A stretch of 9,353 nucleotides of DNA from an uncultured Lachnospiraceae bacterium (lineage in GTDB: Bacteria > Bacillota > Clostridia > Lachnospirales > Lachnospiraceae), in the NCBI GenBank assembly GCA_902772565.1, contig CACYBJ010000116.1:1-9353 (forward strand), in the 5' to 3' direction. The position numbers and the translations under genes were made by a program. The notes beneath the pieces are model-generated. The model ran no database searches, had not been told where the DNA came from, and worked only from the letters and a program-made list of their open reading frames with translations. Shown here in pieces: positions 1 through 5,595 of this stretch (its first letter is position 1; every line of letters starts with the position of its first letter).

Positions 1-282
1 AAGATAATCAAGAATTTCCTCGTAATAATCATCTTTTATGCTTTCTATATCATGACCTTCTTCCTGAAGTTCAACTGCATACCCCGCCGCTTTGTCGGCA
101 TCTATATAATCCGCTACGATTTTGGCAACACTAAACGCCTCATCCTTATACTTTTCCTCCATTCTGTTTTTGTAGGAAAAATATGATGCCACACACATTG
201 CCACAGCAAGAATTACACAAAGAACAACAACTATCCTTACTATCTTTATCGTGAGGCTTCTAAAACGTTTTCTTTTATTCAT
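1..282 (-). CDS. N-terminal part of a single-pass membrane sensor protein (3' end off window)
   Basis: Ninety-four codons are visible from an ATG at 280-282, and the frame is open to the left edge. The protein begins with a very basic stretch (MNKRKRFRSLTIK), then one hydrophobic helix at about residues 13-36, then an acidic, helical outside segment (residues 40-94) containing AFSVAKIVADYIDADKAAGY. This layout is typical of the N-terminus of clostridial sensory proteins with an extracytoplasmic input domain (chemoreceptors, diguanylate cyclases, SpoIIE-type phosphatases); the output domain is outside the window, so the class cannot be named. A strong Shine-Dalgarno GAGGAGGG lies 8 nt before the ATG and decides the start. 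It lies 101 nt after the formyltransferase gene with no terminator seen between, so the two are probably co-transcribed. Real gene: confident. Function: inferred. Confidence 0.8.
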   Translation of the reverse strand, partial: MNKRKRFRSLTIKIVRIVVVLCVILAVAMCVASYFSYKNRMEEKYKDEAFSVAKIVADYIDADKAAGYAVELQEEGHDIESIKDDYYEEILDYL

Positions 283-406
283 TTTCGGTTCCCTCCTCAA
301 TTGCTTCCTGATGTGCATCTTTCCCACATGCGGTTTTACGTTCTTTTAGATACGGTTTACGGACGGTTTGCCGGTTTAAAAGTTTAGAAAGGATATTTTT
401 CCGCAT
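275..406 (-). CDS. possible small basic protein, 43 codons, bridging two genes
   Basis: An ATG at 404-406, inside the last codons of the formyltransferase gene, opens a 43-codon frame that ends in TAA at 275-277, just inside the next gene. It overlaps the upstream gene by 23 nt and the downstream gene by 8 nt, so it exactly fills the gap between them, an arrangement seen in translationally coupled genes. The product starts MRKNILSKLLN, is rich in Lys and Arg in its first half, acidic at the end, has one Cys and no membrane segment. The ribosome binding site is weak (a GAAGAAG stretch). I recognise no family. It may be chance, or may simply be a device that carries ribosomes to the strong Shine-Dalgarno of the next gene. 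Low confidence. Confidence 0.25.
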   Translation of the reverse strand: MRKNILSKLLNRQTVRKPYLKERKTACGKDAHQEAIEEGTENE

Positions 407-1229
407 CCCAAACTTCTTCTTCGGCTTTACCTGCAAATATTCTGGCATGTCCGTCGGCAAGTCTGTATATGAGTATGTCCCCAAGCAGCAGTTCGTCTGC
501 TTCGGGAACGAACTTTCCGTATTCAATCCCCCGCGCATAAAACACTTCGCCGTCGCGTGTTTTTACACGTGTCATTCTGTTATAAATGCGATATATGTCC
601 CGAGCCTGCCTGACAGTCATGTCATGAGACAGTCGGGCCTGCTTTATGTGCTCTATCTTCCAGTATTTTTCTTTTGTTTCCTGCCTGCGCGCCTCGGCAA
701 TGTGCCTGCTAAAATCGTTCATCATTTTTTCCGTAAGCTGCTTTGCCACCAGGTCACACTTAAGATAAACATCCACACTGTCGTACTCATCGGGAATGCC
801 AAATACTTCCTGCATGATAATGTCTCCGCAGTCAAACTCTTCCGAAATCATATGTATACTGACGCCGGTTTTCTCCGCTCTTTTTTCCATGGCACATTCA
901 ACCGGACAGTAACTTCTTCCCACAGGCAGAGCTGAAGCATGAATATTTAATGCAACTGCCCTTTCATCTTCAGGTACCGGAATATGTCTTCCGTAATCGG
1001 CACTGAAAAAAAGACGACAGCCCTCATTAATAAACTTTTCTTCATCTTCTGCGGTGATGGTGCGCTCTATAACCGGAACACCATGGGCTTCGGCAATTCT
1101 TACTATCTCTTTTGCACGGAAATAATCCTCATCGTTACCGCATATATAAAGAGCCATTATCTCTTCTTTTTCAAGCAGATACTTGAATACGGATACGTAA
1201 GCATCTGTTCCGAGATATACGATTTTCAT
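384..1229 (-). CDS. formyltransferase-family protein (methionyl-tRNA formyltransferase-like)
   Basis: A 281-residue cytoplasmic protein of the N10-formyltetrahydrofolate-dependent formyltransferase fold. It opens with a Rossmann-type strand (MKIVYLGTD). The catalytic signature is intact: N95-I-H97 in LNIHASALP, and D133 in EEFDCGDII, with the same 38-residue Asn-Asp spacing I recall for E. coli Fmt. Residues about 194-240 (LSHDMTVRQARDIYRIYNRMTRV) resemble the start of the Fmt C-terminal domain, but the protein stops about 30 residues short of usual Fmt length. The loop usually reading VVAYG is SADYG. It is not next to def, priA or rsmB as housekeeping fmt often is, so a sugar-nucleotide or other amine formyltransferase is as likely as tRNA formylation. 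It has its own promoter and an AAGGA ribosome binding site 9 nt before the ATG. Fold assignment: confident. Substrate: unknown. Confidence 0.85.
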   Translation of the reverse strand: MKIVYLGTDAYVSVFKYLLEKEEIMALYICGNDEDYFRAKEIVRIAEAHGVPVIERTITAEDEEKFINEGCRLFFSADYGRHIPVPEDERAVALNIHASALPVGRSYCPVECAMEKRAEKTGVSIHMISEEFDCGDIIMQEVFGIPDEYDSVDVYLKCDLVAKQLTEKMMNDFSRHIAEARRQETKEKYWKIEHIKQARLSHDMTVRQARDIYRIYNRMTRVKTRDGEVFYARGIEYGKFVPEADELLLGDILIYRLADGHARIFAGKAEEEVWDAEKYPF

Positions 1230-1279
1230 ATCACTTTATCCTTATCCGACAAGATTATCTCCCGCCTTATATAGATAAA

Positions 1280-1308
1280 ATTATATAACAAAAAGAAATC
1301 AATGTCAC
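1280..1308 (-). promoter_or_regulatory. sigma-A promoter of the formyltransferase gene
   Basis: Read on the minus strand, a -35 box GTGACA (1303-1308, five of six to consensus), a 17-nt spacer and a perfect -10 box TATAAT (1280-1285). Predicted transcription start is near 1273, giving a leader of about 43 nt before the ATG. It lies downstream of the cysK terminator, so the formyltransferase gene starts a new unit. Confidence 0.7.
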
Positions 1309-1365
1309 TTATTTTAACCCTGCGGCAAGAAACTCACCTTCGCATATAAAGCAATCAAAACGAAT

Positions 1366-1399
1366 TAAACAAAAAAGGTGTCGTTTACTCCGACACCTT
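1366..1399 (-). terminator. Rho-independent terminator of cysK
   Basis: On the minus strand the arms AAGGTGTCG (1391-1399) and CGACACCTT (1375-1383) form a perfect 9-bp stem with a 7-nt loop, followed by a T-rich tail (TTTTGTTTAA). It begins 20 nt beyond the cysK stop codon. Confidence 0.9.
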
Positions 1400-1418
1400 C
1401 TTTGATTCGTTGCTGTAT

Positions 1419-2348
1419 TTATTCTTCAAAAAGAGAGGTTGAATAATACCTTTCCGCAGTATCCGGAAGAACTGTTACGACGGTCTTCCCCTCTCCGAGT
1501 TTCTTGGCAAGCTTAAGAGCAGCCGCAACATTGGTTCCCGAAGAGATTCCGCACATAAGACCTTCCTCTCTTGCAAGACGCTTGGAAGTCTCAATGGCCT
1601 CGGCATCCGTCACGATATAAATATCATCATAGATATCACGGTTTAGAATATCGGGGATGATACCGTCGCCGATGCCCATCTGCATATGCGTTCCGATAGT
1701 TCCGCCCGCAAGTATTGCAGCATTCTCAGGCTCAACCGCCCAGATTTCAATGTCGGGATACTGCGCTTTAAGCACTTCACCTATTCCGGTAAGAGTTCCG
1801 CCGGTACCGATACCGCTGCAGAATCCGTCGATGGGAGCGGCAACCTGCGACATTATTTCAAGCGCGGTATGCTTCTTGTGAGCCTTGGTATTGTTCGGGT
1901 TTTCAAACTGCTGAGGCACAAATACTTTCGGATTCTTTTCCTTCATGCGAAGAGCCGTTGCAAGACACTCCTCAATGCATTTGCCGATATCGCCGGCATC
2001 ATGTATAAGACGCACTTCGGCTCCGTAATGCTTAACCAGTTTTCTTCTTTCTTCACTGACGGAGTCAGGCATTATAATAATGGTTCTGTAGCCCTTAACC
2101 GCACCAACCAAAGCAAGACCTATGCCCTGGTTTCCGCTGGTCGGTTCTACAATGATAGAATCCTTATTTATAAGGCCTTCCTTCTCTGCCTGCTCTATCA
2201 TATTAAGGGCTGTTCTGGTCTTGATTGAACCGCCTACATTAAGTGATTCCACCTTAACAAGAATCTGCGCGCTGCCGGGTTCGGGCATTCTGTTCAGACG
2301 AACGACCGGGGTGATTCCCACAGCTTCAAGAATGTTATTGTATATCAT
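1419..2348 (-). CDS. cysK: cysteine synthase (O-acetylserine sulfhydrylase), PLP-dependent
   Basis: A 309-residue fold-type II PLP enzyme of the cysteine synthase family, of standard length, expected to make L-cysteine from O-acetyl-L-serine and sulfide in the cytoplasm. The PLP-binding lysine is K43 in GGSIKTR; the substrate-binding Asn loop is TSGNQGIGLA (70-79); the cofactor phosphate loop is GTGGT (181-185); GISSGTN (267-273) and PDTAERYYST (295-304) close the active site. Departures from the common form: TSGNQG in place of TSGNTG, NVGGSIKTR in place of NPxGSVKDR, and PDTAER in place of PDTGER. A closely related beta-replacing enzyme using another serine derivative cannot be excluded. It is monocistronic, with a consensus promoter, a terminator and a leader containing a possible small ORF whose stop overlaps this start. 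The ribosome binding site is weak (AAAGAGCG), which fits coupling. Confidence 0.93.
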   Translation of the reverse strand: MIYNNILEAVGITPVVRLNRMPEPGSAQILVKVESLNVGGSIKTRTALNMIEQAEKEGLINKDSIIVEPTSGNQGIGLALVGAVKGYRTIIIMPDSVSEERRKLVKHYGAEVRLIHDAGDIGKCIEECLATALRMKEKNPKVFVPQQFENPNNTKAHKKHTALEIMSQVAAPIDGFCSGIGTGGTLTGIGEVLKAQYPDIEIWAVEPENAAILAGGTIGTHMQMGIGDGIIPDILNRDIYDDIYIVTDAEAIETSKRLAREEGLMCGISSGTNVAAALKLAKKLGEGKTVVTVLPDTAERYYSTSLFEE

Positions 2349-2410
2349 ATTACGCTCTTTCTTTGGATTGGTTTATAATCCATATAATTAAACAAAGGCA
2401 GACAAGCCAT
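2345..2410 (-). CDS. possible cysK leader peptide, 21 residues
   Basis: Within the cysK leader an ATG at 2408-2410 opens 21 sense codons beginning MACLPLFNYMDY and ending in TGA at 2345-2347. That stop overlaps the cysK ATG (2346-2348) as ATGA, the classical coupling arrangement. The peptide has Cys at position 3. A G-rich stretch (GGGGGCGG) lies about 10 nt upstream, close to the predicted RNA 5' end, and could serve as a poor ribosome binding site. Whether it is translated cannot be told from sequence; it may be chance. Confidence 0.25.
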   Translation of the reverse strand: MACLPLFNYMDYKPIQRKSVI

Positions 2411-2430
2411 CCCAGCAAGTCCGCCCCCGT

Positions 2431-2460
2431 ATTATAAGTAATAAAAATACATTCTGTCAA
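2431..2460 (-). promoter_or_regulatory. consensus sigma-A promoter of cysK
   Basis: Minus strand: a perfect -35 box TTGACA (2455-2460), 18-nt spacer, perfect -10 box TATAAT (2431-2436). Predicted start is near 2424, giving a leader of about 75 nt. An imperfect inverted repeat (arms TGTCAGG at 2478-2484 and CCTTGACA at 2455-2462) covers the -35 box and could be an operator. Within the leader, GCGGAC/GTCTGC and TGGATT/AATCCA (near 2362-2380) can form small hairpins, the second close to the ribosome binding site. Confidence 0.8.
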
Positions 2461-2555
2461 GGAAACCCAAACCCTTCCCTGACATTGTGAAAGAAGTATT
2501 TCCAAAGATCACGAAGAGTATTTATTCTGTTTCGGATAGTAACGATTGAATAGTT

Positions 2556-3251
2556 CTACGGATAAAACTGATCCGTATCGGTATAAAGACTGTCATTCTT
2601 ATCGCCTGCCGTCTTGTAGCATACTCTGCCGGCTGAAAATCTTACATCCGGCATGGATTTTGCGCTCTGAGCAGTTACACGTTCGCCGTCAACCCACTTA
2701 TCCTGATATCCGCGGCTTCCGAGCCAAACCAAAACTTTTTCATCTGGTGTTACCGTTACCATTATATGGCAGTAGCCGTTACTGCTGCATTTCTTAACAG
2801 CCTTCTTAAGAGCATTGCTCTTGAAAACCTGCAATCTTTTCTTTGTTTTCAGTGTTCTGCAGTCAATACCGGCTGTTTTTAGCACATCGTAAACAAATTC
2901 ACCTTCCTCGAAGTTGGCAGGAACCCGATTTGAAGGAAATGAAAGTGTTCCGTCTTGGTTAACCTGAATAATCTGCTCTCCCTTTACATTCATATCAATC
3001 ATATGATTGGTAGATGTCTCACCGCCAAAACAATCCGTAAATAATGTTTCATCGTTATATTCACTTACGGCCAGTTCGGTTTTGAAAGCCTTATAGATAT
3101 TATCAAAAACTTCCATATCGGCTGCAATTCTGGATCTTTCAACATATTTCAGATAGGCAGGTGTTACAATACCAACTATGATTGCCATGATTGCTATTAC
3201 GATTATCAGTTCTACGAGAGAGAAACCTTTATTTTTTATATTCTTCATCAT
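2556..3251 (-). CDS. type IV pilin-like protein (prepilin)
   Basis: A prepilin with a short basic leader (MMKNIKNKG), then the class III signal: cleavage expected between Gly and Phe in KGFSLVELIIVIAIMAII, with Glu at mature position 5 and a hydrophobic helix of about 20 residues, followed by YLKYVERSRIAADM as in type IV/pseudopilins. The globular part (about 190 residues) has five Cys and no further helix; I do not recognise a subfamily. It should be cleaved by a PilD-type peptidase and inserted in the membrane. Start choice: the frame is open to a GTG at 3258-3260, but the Shine-Dalgarno AGAGG (3260-3264) lies 8 nt before the ATG at 3249-3251, which gives 231 residues. No pilus ATPase, PilC, PilD or other pilin is adjacent, so it is an isolated pilin gene. 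No clear terminator follows. Confidence 0.88.
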   Translation of the reverse strand: MMKNIKNKGFSLVELIIVIAIMAIIVGIVTPAYLKYVERSRIAADMEVFDNIYKAFKTELAVSEYNDETLFTDCFGGETSTNHMIDMNVKGEQIIQVNQDGTLSFPSNRVPANFEEGEFVYDVLKTAGIDCRTLKTKKRLQVFKSNALKKAVKKCSSNGYCHIMVTVTPDEKVLVWLGSRGYQDKWVDGERVTAQSAKSMPDVRFSAGRVCYKTAGDKNDSLYTDTDQFYP

Positions 3252-3259
3252 ACCCATCA

Positions 3260-3264
3260 CCTCT
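3260..3264 (-). promoter_or_regulatory. Shine-Dalgarno that sets the pilin start
   Basis: The minus-strand stretch AGAGGTGAT (3256-3264) matches the anti-Shine-Dalgarno closely. The core AGAGG is 8 nt from the ATG at 3251, but overlaps the GTG at 3260 and is too close to the ATG at 3257, so those earlier candidate starts are unlikely. Confidence 0.7.
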
Positions 3265-3413
3265 AATCCCGTTATACTCTATAAGTTCTTTTACATAAAC
3301 CGCTTTTATCAACTTACCTTTTTTCCATGATAACTCTTTTAGAACGTATTTCGTAGGGTGAAAAACAACATAGGTGTCTCATCTCGCTTAATTATTACCA
3401 ATTTCCAACATAT

Positions 3414-3446
3414 ATATGCCACTTTTTACGACATATCGCACTTTTT
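3414..3446 (-). repeat. two 14-bp direct repeats upstream of the pilin gene
   Basis: Minus-strand copies AAAAAGTGCGATAT (3433-3446) and AAAAAGTGGCATAT (3414-3427) differ at two central bases and are spaced 19 bp start to start, close to two helical turns. They lie just downstream of a -10-like box and may be a tandem binding site for a regulator of the pilin gene. The rest of the gap down to the pilin start is AT-rich without obvious structure; no cyclic-di-GMP riboswitch consensus was recognised. Confidence 0.45.
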
Positions 3447-3447
3447 C

Positions 3448-3473
3448 ATTATATTTCATTGTGGTCGCCACAA
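3448..3473 (-). promoter_or_regulatory. candidate pilin promoter with embedded palindrome
   Basis: Minus strand: a perfect -10 box TATAAT (3448-3453) without a good -35 box. The position for -35 and spacer is occupied by a perfect palindrome TTGTGG-CGA-CCACAA (3459-3473), operator-like. It starts directly after the thrS terminator and partly shares its T-tract. The leader to the pilin start would be about 190 nt. The promoter call is tentative; the palindrome is plain. Confidence 0.4.
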
Positions 3474-3499
3474 AAAAAGAGCAGCCGGAGCTGCTCTTT
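3472..3499 (-). terminator. Rho-independent terminator of thrS
   Basis: Minus strand: AAAGAGCAGC (3490-3499), tetraloop TCCG, GCTGCTCTTT (3476-3485), a perfect 10-bp stem running into seven T residues (3472-3478). It starts 18 nt after the thrS stop codon. Confidence 0.95.
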
Positions 3500-3517
3500 A
3501 AAACGACTTAACCTTTA

Positions 3518-5407
3518 CTATCCTTCAAAAGAAGATAAAAGCTCAAGAGTGTGCTCATTGTTCATCTTTTCGCACATCTTAAGGAAGTTATCAAGGGGTA
3601 CGTTCTGAATCTGCTGGTTGCTTCCTCTCATGTTGATGGAAACAGTATTCTGCTCTGCTTCATGATCGCCCAGAACCAGAATGTACGGATCCTTGTACTG
3701 TTTGAACTTCTTAATCTTGGTTCTCATGTTCTCATCGGAGTAATCTGCTTCGACTCTTACGCCGATTTCCTCAAGGGCCTGCTGAACCTTAAGAGCGTAA
3801 TCATTGTGGCTTTCTCTGATAGGAACAATTGCAACCTGGTAAGGGCTCATCCAGAATGGGAAGCTTCCCTTGAAGTTTTCGATAATGATACCGATGAATC
3901 TTTCAAGCGAACCATAGATTGCTCTGTGAATTACCACCGGCATCTCTTCCTTGCCTTCAGGGTTTGTATAAACAAGACCGAAGTTGTGAGGAAGCTGGAA
4001 GTCAAGCTGGATGGTACCGCACTGCCACTCACGTCCCAAAGCGTCTTTAATCTGAAGATCAATCTTAGGACCGTAGAATGCGCCGTCGCCTTCGTTAATT
4101 TCGTATCCGCCTTCGCCGTACTTGTCATCAAGGATTTCCTTGATCATTGCCTCGGCTTCGTTCCAGTCGTTGATATCACCCATGAAATCATCGGGACGTG
4201 TGGAGAACTCAGCTCTGTAAGTTACGCCGAAAGTGCTGTAAACTTCGTCGGCAATTGAGATAATATCCGCAATTTCGTCCTTGATCTGAGACTTCATTAC
4301 GAAAGTATGGTCGTCGTCCTGACGGAATTCCTGAACTCTGAAGAGTCCGTTCATCTGTCCTGACTTCTCTTTACGGTGAAGAACGTCATACTCGCTGTAT
4401 CTGATAGGAAGTTCCTTGTAGGAACGGTTTCTTCTCTTGAATGTCATCATGGCATTCGGGCAGTTCATAGGCTTTGCAGCCATAGTATCTACTGCTTCAC
4501 GGTTGTAAAGCACGGTGCCGTTTTCAAGAGTTACTTCCTTAGGCTCTTCAGTATTCTGAGCGCCTTCAATCACTCCGGCAATGTTTGTATCGGCAGATAC
4601 AAAACCTTCGATTCCCGGAACGATGAACATGTTGTTAAGATAGTGTGCCCAGTGACCTGAAATGAGCCAGAGCTTTTTATTGTTGATGAGAGGCGCGGAA
4701 ATTTCAAGGTATCCGTGCTTTCTCTGAAGTTCTCGTGAATAACGGAGAAGTGCCTGGTAGAGTTCCCAGCCTCTTGGAAGCCAGTAAGGCATGCCCGGTG
4801 CTGTTTCATTGAACATGAAAAGGTCGAGAGCCGGACCTATCTTCTTGTGGTCTCTTTCACGTGCCTCTTCAATAAGAGCAATGTGTTTCTTGAGTTCATC
4901 CTTGCTTGGGAAAGCATAGAAATAAACTCTCTGCATGTGATCGCGCTTCTCATCGCCTCTCCAGTATGCCATGGAGCATGCATGAATCTTAAATGCGGTG
5001 CTCATGAGTTCCTGTGAATTGGCAACGTGCGGTCCACGGCAAAGATCGATATAATCATCGCCGGTGTTGTATGTTGTGATGAGTTCATCTTCGGGAAGAT
5101 CTTCGATGAGCTCAGTCTTGTACTTCTGGTTCTTAAAGATTTCAAGAGCTTCGCTTCTTGATACTTCCTTACGCACGAAATCTTCTCTTCTCTTAATGAT
5201 CTCGCGCATCTTCTGTTCGATTTTCTCGAAATCGCTTTCGGTAATGTTGCTTCCCTCCGGAAGAACAAAATCGTAGTATGCACCGTCTTCAACTTCCGGT
5301 CCGATGGCATACTGTACTTCGCTTCCGTATAACTCGATTACTGCCTTGGCAAGAATGTGTGCAAGGGAGTGACGGTATACGCTTAAAAAATACTCTCTGT
5401 CGTCCAT
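3518..5407 (-). CDS. thrS: threonyl-tRNA synthetase lacking the N-terminal TGS domain
   Basis: A 629-residue class II synthetase that charges tRNA-Thr. Domains in order: N2 editing domain (about 1-185) with its four active residues H13, H17 (HSLAH), C123 and H127 (CRGPH); catalytic core (about 190-520) with zinc ligands C316 (KPMNCP), H367 (RQDDDH) and H494 (VVIHRAIYGS), motif 2 near 357-369 and motif 3 near 495-510; C-terminal anticodon-binding domain (about 522-615). Two departures: the TGS domain of about 60 residues that precedes the editing domain in E. coli ThrRS is absent (an in-frame TAA sits a few codons above the start), and about 40 extra residues (roughly 266-305) lie between GHW and KPMNCP. 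The start is supported by AAAGGAG 7 nt before the ATG. It has its own promoter, leader hairpin and terminator. Identity: very confident. Confidence 0.97.
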   Translation of the reverse strand: MDDREYFLSVYRHSLAHILAKAVIELYGSEVQYAIGPEVEDGAYYDFVLPEGSNITESDFEKIEQKMREIIKRREDFVRKEVSRSEALEIFKNQKYKTELIEDLPEDELITTYNTGDDYIDLCRGPHVANSQELMSTAFKIHACSMAYWRGDEKRDHMQRVYFYAFPSKDELKKHIALIEEARERDHKKIGPALDLFMFNETAPGMPYWLPRGWELYQALLRYSRELQRKHGYLEISAPLINNKKLWLISGHWAHYLNNMFIVPGIEGFVSADTNIAGVIEGAQNTEEPKEVTLENGTVLYNREAVDTMAAKPMNCPNAMMTFKRRNRSYKELPIRYSEYDVLHRKEKSGQMNGLFRVQEFRQDDDHTFVMKSQIKDEIADIISIADEVYSTFGVTYRAEFSTRPDDFMGDINDWNEAEAMIKEILDDKYGEGGYEINEGDGAFYGPKIDLQIKDALGREWQCGTIQLDFQLPHNFGLVYTNPEGKEEMPVVIHRAIYGSLERFIGIIIENFKGSFPFWMSPYQVAIVPIRESHNDYALKVQQALEEIGVRVEADYSDENMRTKIKKFKQYKDPYILVLGDHEAEQNTVSINMRGSNQQIQNVPLDNFLKMCEKMNNEHTLELLSSFEG

Positions 5408-5489
5408 TTTTAAACTCCTTTACTGTTAATCAGCTATCTGTCCGTTGCAACAGGCAACAGGTGGGGATAACCGTCCTGATAAGAGTACT

Positions 5490-5522
5490 AAGAGCGGCCC
5501 GACTCCGAATCAGGCCGCTCTT
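5490..5522 (-). other. long GC-rich hairpin at the 5' end of the thrS leader
   Basis: Arms AAGAGCGGCC (5513-5522) and GGCCGCTCTT (5490-5499) pair perfectly for 10 bp, and the stem can extend inward with G-U pairs to a short CGG loop. The predicted thrS transcript start (near 5519) falls in its first arm, so it would form the very 5' end of the mRNA. It is not followed by a T-tract on either strand, so it is a poor terminator; it may protect the mRNA end, or weakly end read-through from the sigma/anti-sigma unit, for which no other terminator was found. Tandem CCTGTTG copies (5450-5463) lie further down the leader. No T-box consensus is present. Confidence 0.6.
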
Positions 5523-5525
5523 TAC

Positions 5526-5554
5526 AGTTTATGATTGTGTTGTGTTTTTGTCAA
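5526..5554 (-). promoter_or_regulatory. thrS: sigma-A promoter of thrS
   Basis: Minus strand: a perfect -35 box TTGACA (5549-5554), 17-nt spacer and -10 box TAAACT (5526-5531, four of six). Predicted start is near 5519, giving a leader of about 110 nt. Confidence 0.6.
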
Positions 5555-5595
5555 CCGGATAATGCCTGTTTACTGCTATCCTTTTGACCGTTTTT

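Noticed and set aside
275..538. Full 87-codon minus-strand ORF beginning at 538
   Set aside because: Its first two-fifths or more lie wholly inside the formyltransferase gene in another frame; only the shorter version from the ATG at 406 is worth considering.
447..935. Plus-strand ORFs such as 447-935, 1686-2228 and 3551-4258
   Set aside because: They lie antisense to confidently identified genes, have no ribosome binding sites or recognisable domains, and are shadows.
384..1229. Formyltransferase as a frameshifted full-length Fmt continuing into the small ORF
   Set aside because: The residues encoded beyond 384 in the other frame do not resemble the end of the Fmt C-terminal domain.
3261..3460. 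Cyclic-di-GMP riboswitch before the pilin gene
   Set aside because: No GEMM-like conserved blocks were recognised in the leader.
5408..5522. T-box riboswitch upstream of thrS
   Set aside because: The leader is only about 110 nt and shows no GGTGG-ACCGCG-type T-box or specifier-loop arrangement.
5490..5522. tRNA-Thr anticodon mimic as in E. coli thrS
   Set aside because: With a 7-nt loop the central triplet would be CGG (proline-type), not NGU, and the stem is far longer than an anticodon arm.
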